Origin: Arthrospiribacter ruber
GTDB lineage: Bacteria; Bacteroidota; Bacteroidia; Cytophagales; Cyclobacteriaceae
Length of the DNA stretch: 64,000 nucleotides
NCBI RefSeq assembly: GCF_019343195.1
Contig: NZ_RPHB01000008.1
Span: 248,001 to 312,000, forward strand
Direction: 5' to 3'
Shown: positions 16,835 through 25,160 of the stretch, piece by piece
Position numbering within the stretch: position 1 is the first letter of the stretch
Layout: each line of letters starts with the position of its first letter
The notes under the pieces: model-generated
The model's database searches: none
What the model saw: only the letters and a program-made list of their open reading frames with translations
Told to the model about the DNA's origin: nothing
Position numbers and translations under genes: made by a program

Positions 16835-19198
16835 TTAGAATTTTACACTCAGAGTAGAACCAAAAGTCCTTGGCGCACCCAACAGGTAGTTTTCGAAACC
16901 GAGAAATGAATAACCAAACTGAATGTATTCTGTGTTAGCAATATTCCTTATCCAAAAGTCCAGATTGAAGCGATTATAACTTAATCCTGTCCTTGCATTA
17001 AAAAGTGAATATGCCTCTTGCAGAGAATTGTTTTCAAAGTCAAAATATTGTTTTCCAAGGGCGCGCCATTCCCCTCTAACAAAAGCATTAATATTGTTTG
17101 AAAGTTTGAAATCATACTGAACTATCCCCATGGAGGTATATTGTGGCTGAAAGGGCTGGAAATTGCCCTCAAAATTCAAGCCCTCTGCAACAGGTAAGTC
17201 TTTGAATACAGCATGGGTATAGCCAAGGTTATAATCAAGACGAAGGTTTTTTACTGGCAAATAGGAAACTTCCATTTCAAATCCGCTTGCATCCAAGAGG
17301 CCTGTGTTCAGGATGGCTGTTTGAAATCCGCCTCCCTGGCTTGGGAGTACTGTGGTCAACTGTTTGTCACGCCAGTTGATCAAAAATACATTTGCATTGA
17401 CAATTAGCCGATTTTGAAGAGAGATAGATTTTAATCCCAACTCATAATTATTGGAAAATTCAGGGTCATAGACCCGAAATTGCGGATCTGGGTTATAAAC
17501 ATTCATTCCTCCAGCCCGGAACCCTTGAGCAAAAATGGCATAAAAATTCAGCCTTTCATTCATTTGATGCTGTACGGTAAACTTTGGTGTTACAGCATTA
17601 AAATTTGCACTTATAGTGGCTTCGGGCTGCATGTTGATCGGTGGATTGGGCGGAAGCTCGAAATCAAAACTTGTGGTTGCTTCTCTAGATTCATAGTCGT
17701 AACGGATACCTCCTGTAATTCTCCATTTGGGGTTAATTGACCACTCTACTTCCCCAAACCCTGCCAAACCATAGTTTTTTTCTTCGGCAAAATTTATAAA
17801 CCTACTCCCCGGGATAGGGTCTTCCTCTGATTGGGGTGGTGGAACGTCTTGCCCATAAACGGTTACAATTCCCTCATCCTTTTTTTGGAAAAAGCCATTC
17901 AAACCGCCAATCCATTTTACTTTGGAAGAAGATGGATGTGATGAGAACCTAAATTCCTGCATGGCTACCTGATTTGTGAATTTATCCCTAGGCATTTCAA
18001 AACTTAAAAAATCCAATGGAGAAAAATCTCCTTCCCATCTGGTGCCTTTTAATCTTTGTGTTCCTACAGAAATGGAGGAAATGGACGTGAATTCCACCTT
18101 ATTGCCAAGTCGGCTTAATTGAAGTGTGTTTCTATTGATCGTTCTTTTATAAGCTTGTTCTTCATTGAGATTAATGGTATAGCCATTTTCTCTCAATTGC
18201 TCAATAGAAGTGTGGTAAGGATAAATGCCATCATGGTCATCTACATTATAGTTGAAGGAAAATACAGCTTTCCATTTGTCATCAATGTTCCATTGCAGAG
18301 AGGCATTGCCTGCATATCTTTCAAATCCATCATAGATTCTTCCATCATAGGCATTGGTAAAAAAGCCATTTCTTTTTTCAAACATGCCTGATGTCTTGAG
18401 GTATAGCTTATCTTTTAATAAAGGTGTATTTATGGCAATGCCGTGCCTTTGGTGTCCGAAATTCCCAAACCCTGTGAAAACTTCCCCACTGAAAGTATTC
18501 GTCGGCTGCTTAGTGATAATATTAATTACACCTCCGAGGGCATTTCTTCCATACAATGTACCCTGAGGGCCTCGGAGTACTTCGACACGTTCTACATTGA
18601 TTAATTGTTGGTTAAGAAAATTACCATCAAGTTGTACTACTCCATCAACATATATTCCCACCGCTGGCTCACCACCATAAGCATTGAACCCTCTAATGGA
18701 TGGGATAATTGAATTTGGTGCACCAGCATCAACTAAGTTAAGGTTAGGTGCTAATGCCGGCAAATCTGCCAAAATCCTCAGCTCACCTCTTTCAATTTCT
18801 TTACTATTGATTACCGTCACAGGAGCAGGAATATTTTGTAGTAGATCATCCCGTTTTTGGGCAGAAACTGTCACTGCTTGAAGCTCCTCTTCTCTAAAAT
18901 TCAGGGTAATGGTCACTTGGCCATTGACCAAATCAATTTTATTGACTGTTACAGATTCGTACCCTAGTGCGTTGAATGTCAAAAAGTCTTCAATCTCAGG
19001 CAAGGAGATTTGATAACTTCCATGCATATCTGAGATTGAACTCATACCGCTGTTTTTCCATTTGAGGGAAGCAAATGGTATGCTCTCGCCTGAATCATTT
19101 TGAATTTTCCCCTGTATTTGGGTAAGGGTCTGTGCGTAATTATAAGCCGGAAGGGCTATTAGCAAGGAGACAATGAGTAGGTATTCTTGAACTTTCAT
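16835..19198 (-). CDS. TonB-dependent siderophore receptor, FyuA-like context
   Basis: A 787-residue outer-membrane receptor: signal peptide (about 1-22), a carboxypeptidase-regulatory-like domain (about 24-105), a plug domain with the hallmark LRGPQGTLYGRNALGGVINI and a 22-strand barrel ending in the aromatic-terminated TLSVKF. The plug sequence is of the type shared by FyuA and related siderophore receptors. It is the first gene of a seven-gene operon with an exporter-fold ABC pair, and diverges from a PchR/YbtA-like regulator. The iron-box palindrome lies about 20 nt before the ATG and a TAACTTTG promoter element about 55 nt before it. It imports an Fe-chelate of unknown identity. Confidence 0.93.
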   Translation of the reverse strand: MKVQEYLLIVSLLIALPAYNYAQTLTQIQGKIQNDSGESIPFASLKWKNSGMSSISDMHGSYQISLPEIEDFLTFNALGYESVTVNKIDLVNGQVTITLNFREEELQAVTVSAQKRDDLLQNIPAPVTVINSKEIERGELRILADLPALAPNLNLVDAGAPNSIIPSIRGFNAYGGEPAVGIYVDGVVQLDGNFLNQQLINVERVEVLRGPQGTLYGRNALGGVINIITKQPTNTFSGEVFTGFGNFGHQRHGIAINTPLLKDKLYLKTSGMFEKRNGFFTNAYDGRIYDGFERYAGNASLQWNIDDKWKAVFSFNYNVDDHDGIYPYHTSIEQLRENGYTINLNEEQAYKRTINRNTLQLSRLGNKVEFTSISSISVGTQRLKGTRWEGDFSPLDFLSFEMPRDKFTNQVAMQEFRFSSHPSSSKVKWIGGLNGFFQKKDEGIVTVYGQDVPPPQSEEDPIPGSRFINFAEEKNYGLAGFGEVEWSINPKWRITGGIRYDYESREATTSFDFELPPNPPINMQPEATISANFNAVTPKFTVQHQMNERLNFYAIFAQGFRAGGMNVYNPDPQFRVYDPEFSNNYELGLKSISLQNRLIVNANVFLINWRDKQLTTVLPSQGGGFQTAILNTGLLDASGFEMEVSYLPVKNLRLDYNLGYTHAVFKDLPVAEGLNFEGNFQPFQPQYTSMGIVQYDFKLSNNINAFVRGEWRALGKQYFDFENNSLQEAYSLFNARTGLSYNRFNLDFWIRNIANTEYIQFGYSFLGFENYLLGAPRTFGSTLSVKF

Positions 19199-19219
19199 AA
19201 AAGATTGTGTGTGATTTGT

Positions 19220-19236
19220 TTAGAATCAATCTAAAT
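19220..19236. promoter_or_regulatory. Iron-box palindrome between the receptor and AraC genes
   Basis: TTTAGA-ATCAA-TCTAAA, perfect 6-bp arms, in the 120-bp divergent region. Its position between the putative -7 element and the receptor ATG fits repression of the receptor operon. Confidence 0.7.
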
Positions 19237-19251
19237 TAATTAACTTGAGGC

Positions 19252-19259
19252 AAAGTTAG
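19252..19259 (-). promoter_or_regulatory. Candidate -7 promoter element for the siderophore operon
   Basis: Minus-strand TAACTTTG matches the Bacteroidota -7 consensus TAnnTTTG. No TTG occurs at the normal distance, which fits a promoter that needs an activator such as the divergent AraC protein. Confidence 0.4.
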
Positions 19260-19318
19260 GTTGCAGTTAAAAAATCAGCCTACGCCAAAAGGAAAAGAAC
19301 ATACGCAGTACGGAATAA

Positions 19319-20308
19319 ATGAAGACCAGATTACACAGCTCAGATTTGCAGGAACTCTTGGTAGAGAGTGTTTATCCTGCCAATTTCATAGCCGACAATT
19401 CGGGAATTGAGGAGCGTAAATATCAGACTGAAACAATCTTTGGGACTGGATGCTATCGAGAGCTGTTTTTTGAAGGTGTTCATATTGGTTTTGGTGACAT
19501 TGCATTGAACAAACCAACACGGTTATTTGTAGAAAGTGATATGGAAACCGTTGAAATGCACTTCACACTTTGCGGAGATTCCTTCACAAAAAACAATGAT
19601 ACCGGAACTTCATTTGAGTTTGGTTGCAATCAGCACAACGTCTTCTATATTAACGGTTTTAAAGGGATTAGTGAATGGAGCAGCCACAGTAAAATGCAGG
19701 TTTTTGAAGTAAATTTAATGCCTTCCTTTTTTGAGAAGTATTTACCCCACAATACCAAGGCCTTTGAAGATTTTAGACGTCAGCTATACGAAAGCAGACA
19801 GTCAATCCTTTGTAAACATAATTTACAGATTACTCCTCAAATGCTTTTCATTATCAAAGAGATATTGGAATCCCAACGCCATGATGCTTTTAAAAGAATG
19901 TTTGTTGAAGCAAAGGTAATTGAGCTATTGATGTTACAACTAGAGCAAATTTCAGAACACCATTGTGATACTTTTTGCTCTTTAAAAAAGGCTGACATTG
20001 AAAAAATGTATAAAGCTAAGGAAGTCATTTTAAATAACCTATCCACTCCTTGCTCTTTAATCAACATTGCTCAACAAGTCGGCACGAATGAATTTACCTT
20101 AAAAAAAGGGTTTAAAGAAGTATTCGGCACCACCGTATTTGGTTTTTGGAATGATGTAAAGATGCAAGAGGCAAAACGCCTTTTATTAGATCACTCCATG
20201 AGTGTTTCCGAAGTATCAGAACAAATTGGTTATAAGAACCCTCAACATTTTAGCACAGCTTTTAAAAAGTATTTTGGGACAAGTCCAAGTCAACTTAAGA
20301 CTTATTAA
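19319..20308 (+). CDS. AraC-family regulator, PchR/YbtA-like
   Basis: A 329-residue regulator. The N-terminal about 220 residues are a ligand-sensing domain; the C-terminal about 100 residues carry two helix-turn-helix units (SLINIAQQVGTNEFTLKKGF and SVSEVSEQIGYKNPQHFSTA). The VGTNEFxLKKGFKEVFGTTVF stretch is characteristic of PchR/YbtA-type activators that sense Fe-siderophores taken up by the adjacent system. It is divergent from the TonB-ABC operon across 120 bp holding an iron box and a candidate -7 element. It most likely activates that operon in response to imported siderophore and is itself limited by iron. It converges on the DUF5916 gene with only 7 nt between stops. Confidence 0.9.
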   Translation: MKTRLHSSDLQELLVESVYPANFIADNSGIEERKYQTETIFGTGCYRELFFEGVHIGFGDIALNKPTRLFVESDMETVEMHFTLCGDSFTKNNDTGTSFEFGCNQHNVFYINGFKGISEWSSHSKMQVFEVNLMPSFFEKYLPHNTKAFEDFRRQLYESRQSILCKHNLQITPQMLFIIKEILESQRHDAFKRMFVEAKVIELLMLQLEQISEHHCDTFCSLKKADIEKMYKAKEVILNNLSTPCSLINIAQQVGTNEFTLKKGFKEVFGTTVFGFWNDVKMQEAKRLLLDHSMSVSEVSEQIGYKNPQHFSTAFKKYFGTSPSQLKTY

Positions 20309-20315
20309 TAACCTT

Positions 20316-22526
20316 CTAAAACTGCTTCAAAAAGGTCAATTTTCCGATCAGTTCTTGCTGCCTGAATCTGCTTTCCAACAAAGCCGGCTCAGCTACATTG
20401 CTGTTGAATACTACAAACAGATAAGATAAAGGACGGTACTCCCAGGAAAACCGTACGTTCCAGATATCTCGGGATGCAGCAGAGTTCCATTGGTAATTGG
20501 TAATCAACTGAAGTCTAGGATTTAAGCCAAGCCTAAGTGTGGAAATCCATAAATGGGCGTCCAAATCCCTGCTTTCCTTTCCCAAACCTCTTATCCAGTT
20601 CAGCGTGTAGGCCGATATCAACTCCACATGTGGAATCGGAGACACACGAACATCAGCATAAATTTGGTTTAATAAGCCATCATAATATCCTCCGGTTTCA
20701 TACCGCATTTGGCCTGCTATTTTCCTGCTGAAATCAGTGGTAAAACCTACATCGTAGCGCATAAATTCGTAATATCCCGGGGCGATGGCCACACCCAAAG
20801 GACTGAAGGTATTGTCCAAAAACTGCCATTCAGGTTTCAGTCTGAACTCGATGTCCCCGCCTTTGTCAAACTCAAAATCAATGGGAGCAAAGTTAATAAA
20901 AGCCTGCTGGAATTGCCCGTCAGAGGCCCGCCAAAATATATCGGCTCCGAAGTCAGGACCATACTGCCTGATATAGGAAGGCAGCCAACTAGGTCTCAGA
21001 TCCAGATCAAACGCAGGGCTGACCAATACATAATCATTAAAGGCCAAAAAGCCTGAACGTGGATTGTATTCGGGGGAAACATATTGGGTTATCAATCCAA
21101 GATAACCCCAGTTTTTTTCCTGTGATATCCAGGTATGGGCAGCCAGGCCATTGCCCGAAAAACTATCGAAAGAACTGCTGACCATCCCTTCTATATTGAT
21201 CGTTTGGGTAGGCCTCAGAAAAGCATTGGCCGTAGCGGTGGTATTGCCTCTTCTTTTAAGGGACGTTACCCCATTGTCCAAGGGGGCATCCTCCCGATGG
21301 GTGACCATCAGCCCTACCCTATTCTGATCCGAAAAGTTTCTAACGTAACGACCGACCAGAAAATGGCTGCCCGGGTTGGTTCCGGATTCCCGCTGCCTCA
21401 TAGCCAATATCCCAAAAGTATTTTTAGTAGTTTGGGAAGTCAGTCTGAGTCCACCATCCAAGGGAAGAGGCATGCCTTCATCATCCAATCCGATCCTTCG
21501 ACTGAAAAAGGGCTGGATAAAGGAAGATATGGATGTCTTGAAAATATTGGCATTTTCAAGAAAAAACTGTCTCCGCTCAGGGAAAAGCACAGAGAAGCGT
21601 GTAAGGTTCTGCACCTGCTGATCCACGTCAGCTTGGGCAAAATCAGTATTGAAAGTAGCATCCAATACGGTATTGGGATTAATGGCCCATTTGACTTCGC
21701 CCCCGGCTTTAAGGCCTTGTTGCGCTGTTTCTTCATTCCCCTGTTCGGTTCTGCCCCTATTGCCCAGAAGGTAAGGATTCACCTGAAGGTTGGCCGAAGG
21801 AGGAGGAAGCTCCAGATCCGTCAGCCTGGCCGCATAAGCCATCCTAAAATGGGAGAAAGCACGGGGATAGGCAGGAAAAGTGACGGTCTCGTTTTTCCTT
21901 CTGATTCTTCGGGTAAAGGAAACCAAAAGTTCTGTGGTGCCTTCACGGTAACGCAGGGTTTTCCATGGAATGGCCATTTCAGCCACCCAGGCCGTATCTG
22001 AGATCTGTGTTTTCACATACCATAAGCCATCCCAGTCACTGTTGGCATCCCATTCGGAACCATCTATGACTTGAAGCTCCCGTTGCGAACCATAAGGGGT
22101 CACTTCGAAACCAACCGAATTCTGTCCATCCAGAAAAGCATCAATGGCCACCCCAAAACGGTCGTTTTGAAAAGAACTAAAATCTCTCCGCATGTTCAAT
22201 ACCCTGATATTGGATTTTTTACTGAGATCATCCCTGCAAATGGCCCCGATGTAAAGGTATTTTTCATCATACAGCATCCTGATTTCGGTCTCTTCGGTGG
22301 CGGGCTCTCCCTGAAAAGGATCTCTTTGGGTGAAATTGGAAAAAGGGACGGCCTGTTGCCAAACGGCTTCATCAAGAATCCCGTCCAAAACAACCGGAGC
22401 ACCAATTTTTGTAGCATGGACAATTTCTCTTGCCTCGGGAGGAGGAAAAGCGGACTGTCCAAAAAGTGCAGATGGAATCAGCGCTAAAAAAGACAGGTAA
22501 ATCAATAATTGCCAAAAAAACCTCAT
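20316..22526 (-). CDS. DUF5916 outer-membrane protein with CBM9-like domain
   Basis: A 736-residue protein with signal peptide (about 1-24), then a CBM9-like carbohydrate-binding fold (about 35-220: LDGILDEAVWQQA, LYIGAICRDD, GFEVTPYGSQRELQ) and a long beta-strand-rich C-terminal domain resembling an outer-membrane barrel. This is the DUF5916 family, common in Bacteroidota and of unknown function. The coding sequence appears richer in G+C than neighbouring genes and its antisense strand is free of stops for a long stretch. It converges on the AraC gene and has no iron box nearby, so it looks unrelated to the iron systems on either side. Confidence 0.85.
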   Translation of the reverse strand: MRFFWQLLIYLSFLALIPSALFGQSAFPPPEAREIVHATKIGAPVVLDGILDEAVWQQAVPFSNFTQRDPFQGEPATEETEIRMLYDEKYLYIGAICRDDLSKKSNIRVLNMRRDFSSFQNDRFGVAIDAFLDGQNSVGFEVTPYGSQRELQVIDGSEWDANSDWDGLWYVKTQISDTAWVAEMAIPWKTLRYREGTTELLVSFTRRIRRKNETVTFPAYPRAFSHFRMAYAARLTDLELPPPSANLQVNPYLLGNRGRTEQGNEETAQQGLKAGGEVKWAINPNTVLDATFNTDFAQADVDQQVQNLTRFSVLFPERRQFFLENANIFKTSISSFIQPFFSRRIGLDDEGMPLPLDGGLRLTSQTTKNTFGILAMRQRESGTNPGSHFLVGRYVRNFSDQNRVGLMVTHREDAPLDNGVTSLKRRGNTTATANAFLRPTQTINIEGMVSSSFDSFSGNGLAAHTWISQEKNWGYLGLITQYVSPEYNPRSGFLAFNDYVLVSPAFDLDLRPSWLPSYIRQYGPDFGADIFWRASDGQFQQAFINFAPIDFEFDKGGDIEFRLKPEWQFLDNTFSPLGVAIAPGYYEFMRYDVGFTTDFSRKIAGQMRYETGGYYDGLLNQIYADVRVSPIPHVELISAYTLNWIRGLGKESRDLDAHLWISTLRLGLNPRLQLITNYQWNSAASRDIWNVRFSWEYRPLSYLFVVFNSNVAEPALLESRFRQQELIGKLTFLKQF

Positions 22527-22662
22527 ATCCTATCCTTTTACTGAACTAATCTTAAAAGAATAAAACCAATCTACCTGTATCATACTCTAGTTTAACCTTA
22601 GTAAAACATCAATTACCACCTGTATTTTTCGCTTCCATTTTGCCTGTTCCTTTATAAACTTT

Positions 22663-23856
22663 TTAGATTACAGGTTTAGAAATGGAATTTTTATTTTGGC
22701 CAATACCCTTTGAAGAAGGTCTATTCTTAGTCGCTTTTTTTCTTCGTCCCCACCAAATGTAAAATCCTGTAATAGGTAGGCTGGCAGCAACTAAACTGGC
22801 GAAAAAGGCAAGAATTTTACCAGGCAATCCTAAGATCAAGCCTGAATGTATGGGATAGTTTAACCTGAGTATTTTTTCACCAAGATTTTTATCCTTGAAC
22901 TGTTCTATTTCCACCAATTCGCCCGTCAAGGGATGAAAATGAAACTCATCAGAACGAACGTAATTTTTGTCTGATGCTACGATTTCAACAGGGTTTGGAT
23001 CTAAAGTGGGCTCATGCACTGTGAATTGCTCAATTTCCGGATTTTCAATTCTGAATTTCGAATAAATCAAGTCAAGCGTTTGCATGGCTTCCATTTGGTT
23101 ATAATCATCAAGTAATGATGAAAAATCCGTATGTTCTGTTTTAGGCGCTCCACCCGAAGCCACAAAATAGACTGCATCTCTCATCCAATTGTAAGCCATG
23201 ACCAAACCGGTCAAAGCTATCAATAAACTGAAAATCAGGGAGTAAAAACCGAAAACATTATGCAGATCGTAATTTTTCCTTCTCCATTTGGTAGTACCTT
23301 TCCATTTAAACCACAGTCTTTGACCAGTACTTTTCCTGTTTTTAGGCCACCACAAAATCAAACCGCTAATAAGTAGAACAACAAAGAAAATGGTGGATAT
23401 CCCTATAACATCCCGTCCAATTTTACCCATCCAAAGGGTAGTATGCAAATCGTCAATTCTTCCAAAAAAATCATCTTTAAAGTTATTTTTCCATTCAAAA
23501 ATCTTGATCACATCTCCATTGTATTGATTTACATATATCCCATAGTAATTTTCAATGGCAGGATCATAAGCCCAAAAAAGAAGGGACCGGTTAGGATCTT
23601 TTGATTGTCCAAAGTACAAGGTCTTTAACTCCTGTCTTGGTAATACCTCTCTTACATTTTTGAATAGTACACTTGGAAGTACTTCTGATTCGGCTTTATT
23701 TTCTTTTGAAACAAAACGCCAATCATGATAAAAGATATCTTTCAATTCTTCTTGAAATACCAACAAACAACCTGTAATGGCAACAACAAACACCACCAGC
23801 CCGGAAGCTAACCCGAACCAGAGGTGTAGTTTTGCTATGGCTTTTTTAATGTTCAT
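22663..23856 (-). CDS. PepSY-domain membrane protein, XusC-like
   Basis: A 397-residue inner-membrane protein with four main helices: one near the N-terminus (HLWFGLASGLVVFVVAITG), a second pair after DDLHTTLWMG and the DLHNVFGFY segment, and one near the C-terminus (LAFFASLVAASLPITGFYIWWGRRKK). Conserved histidines in HLW, HTTL, DLHN and HSG are candidate heme ligands. PepSY proteins of this type are thought to reduce Fe(III) from siderophores in the periplasm. It overlaps the DUF4374 lipoprotein gene by 4 nt. The order TonB receptor, DUF4374 lipoprotein, PepSY protein is that of XusABC, the xenosiderophore system of Bacteroides thetaiotaomicron, so this is the XusC equivalent. Confidence 0.88.
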   Translation of the reverse strand: MNIKKAIAKLHLWFGLASGLVVFVVAITGCLLVFQEELKDIFYHDWRFVSKENKAESEVLPSVLFKNVREVLPRQELKTLYFGQSKDPNRSLLFWAYDPAIENYYGIYVNQYNGDVIKIFEWKNNFKDDFFGRIDDLHTTLWMGKIGRDVIGISTIFFVVLLISGLILWWPKNRKSTGQRLWFKWKGTTKWRRKNYDLHNVFGFYSLIFSLLIALTGLVMAYNWMRDAVYFVASGGAPKTEHTDFSSLLDDYNQMEAMQTLDLIYSKFRIENPEIEQFTVHEPTLDPNPVEIVASDKNYVRSDEFHFHPLTGELVEIEQFKDKNLGEKILRLNYPIHSGLILGLPGKILAFFASLVAASLPITGFYIWWGRRKKATKNRPSSKGIGQNKNSISKPVI

Positions 23857-25115
23857 TGATCTAAGGGATGGACATAAATCCCATTTAGGCGGAAGTTGCT
23901 CCCTTCTAGTTCAGCTCCTTCTTTAAAGGCATCGGCACCACCGCTTGGATCTATTTCATAAATATGGGCTTTTCCGCCAACCGGCGCCACTGGCCAATAA
24001 ACCTTGCCGTTATGGACCGCCATCAGGCCAAAGCGTAAGGGGCTTAATGGTAAATCCATATTGGTAATTGTTTTGTTGTATAAATCAATTTTGACGACAG
24101 AAGTGTTATTTCCATTTGAAAAAACACCCCACTCATTTGTAGCATCTTCGTTCCCCAAACGTCCATAAGCAATACCATGCCCCACGTATTGCATACCAAT
24201 CAAACTAATCGTTTCCGAATATTTCTCAGACACATCAAAAACATAAGAATCATCGTAGCTACCATTGGAAATTTTACTAATCAATGTAGGCTTATCTTCA
24301 GCAGTACCCATATTATACCAATGCTTACTACGAATATTTACCTGATAGATATCTCCTTGTTCATCTTTGACCATGCTATGTGGCATATAGGATGAAGTTG
24401 CCCCTAAAGTTGCAGTAGAAGTCAAAAAAGTGGGGTTGGTAAAAGAAGGGTAATCGTAAACCAGAGTAACTAACGAGTCTGGAAAGGTGTCCCAAGTAAC
24501 ACGGTTGCTATACATGGTGCCAAAGTAAATTTTGTTGTTGGAAACAATGCCTGGCCCCCCAAGTTCAACAGGTTCATAGTTCCCAAGCTTTGGAGCATCA
24601 AAAGTCCCATAGCTTTCTACTGTAAATGAAGGGATACTGATAAAAGCATAGGTTACCTCATTATCAGCATTTGGCCAATTCGTAAAAAGGAGTTTTCCCG
24701 GCTCTACCTCAGAAACATTTCTGGATCCATTGGGTAATATGGTAGCTGCTGAAATAGAGGTTATTTTAACATAACCGGTGGCGGTCATTTCCATTTGATC
24801 AATGGTATTTTCATTGCCGTTAAACAAATAGAGGAATTTTCCGACAGGGATAGCCATGCCGAAAGAATGGGTCTCTACACCCCTTCCTACCGCGGTGATT
24901 TTTCCCTCCATCAGGTTATCTGTATTCACTAAATATTCGGTGCCATCGATACCCAGGTTCACACCAAACATTACTTCACCAGTATTTGGCGAGGGACCGT
25001 TTCCATTATCATCGGAACATGATGAAAGCAGTACAATAGATAAGGCCAACACCATCAGCAAACCCTTTCCAGAGAATTTATTAGTCTTCATTGATTTTAT
25101 TTTTAAACTGTTCAT
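23853..25115 (-). CDS. DUF4374 lipoprotein, XusB-like siderophore-binding protein
   Basis: A 420-residue protein (412 if the second ATG at 25091 is used) with a lipoprotein signal peptide: hydrophobic stretch then LLSSC, the cysteine being the lipid site, followed by an acidic SDDNGNG linker. The body is a repeated beta pattern compatible with a propeller and belongs to DUF4374. In Bacteroides thetaiotaomicron the DUF4374 lipoprotein XusB is encoded between the TonB receptor XusA and the PepSY protein XusC and binds ferric enterobactin on the surface. Gene order and 4-nt overlap with the PepSY gene match that arrangement. The siderophore bound here is unknown. Confidence 0.88.
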   Translation of the reverse strand: MNSLKIKSMKTNKFSGKGLLMVLALSIVLLSSCSDDNGNGPSPNTGEVMFGVNLGIDGTEYLVNTDNLMEGKITAVGRGVETHSFGMAIPVGKFLYLFNGNENTIDQMEMTATGYVKITSISAATILPNGSRNVSEVEPGKLLFTNWPNADNEVTYAFISIPSFTVESYGTFDAPKLGNYEPVELGGPGIVSNNKIYFGTMYSNRVTWDTFPDSLVTLVYDYPSFTNPTFLTSTATLGATSSYMPHSMVKDEQGDIYQVNIRSKHWYNMGTAEDKPTLISKISNGSYDDSYVFDVSEKYSETISLIGMQYVGHGIAYGRLGNEDATNEWGVFSNGNNTSVVKIDLYNKTITNMDLPLSPLRFGLMAVHNGKVYWPVAPVGGKAHIYEIDPSGGADAFKEGAELEGSNFRLNGIYVHPLDQ

Positions 25116-25160
25116 ATTTATATAATTCGAAATGTTGCTTTATTATGATTTTTCAATAGT

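Noticed and set aside
21135-22001. A long + strand open frame inside the DUF5916 gene
   Set aside because: The DUF5916 frame on the other strand is clearly coding; the antisense opening follows from its codon use and has no recognisable protein features.
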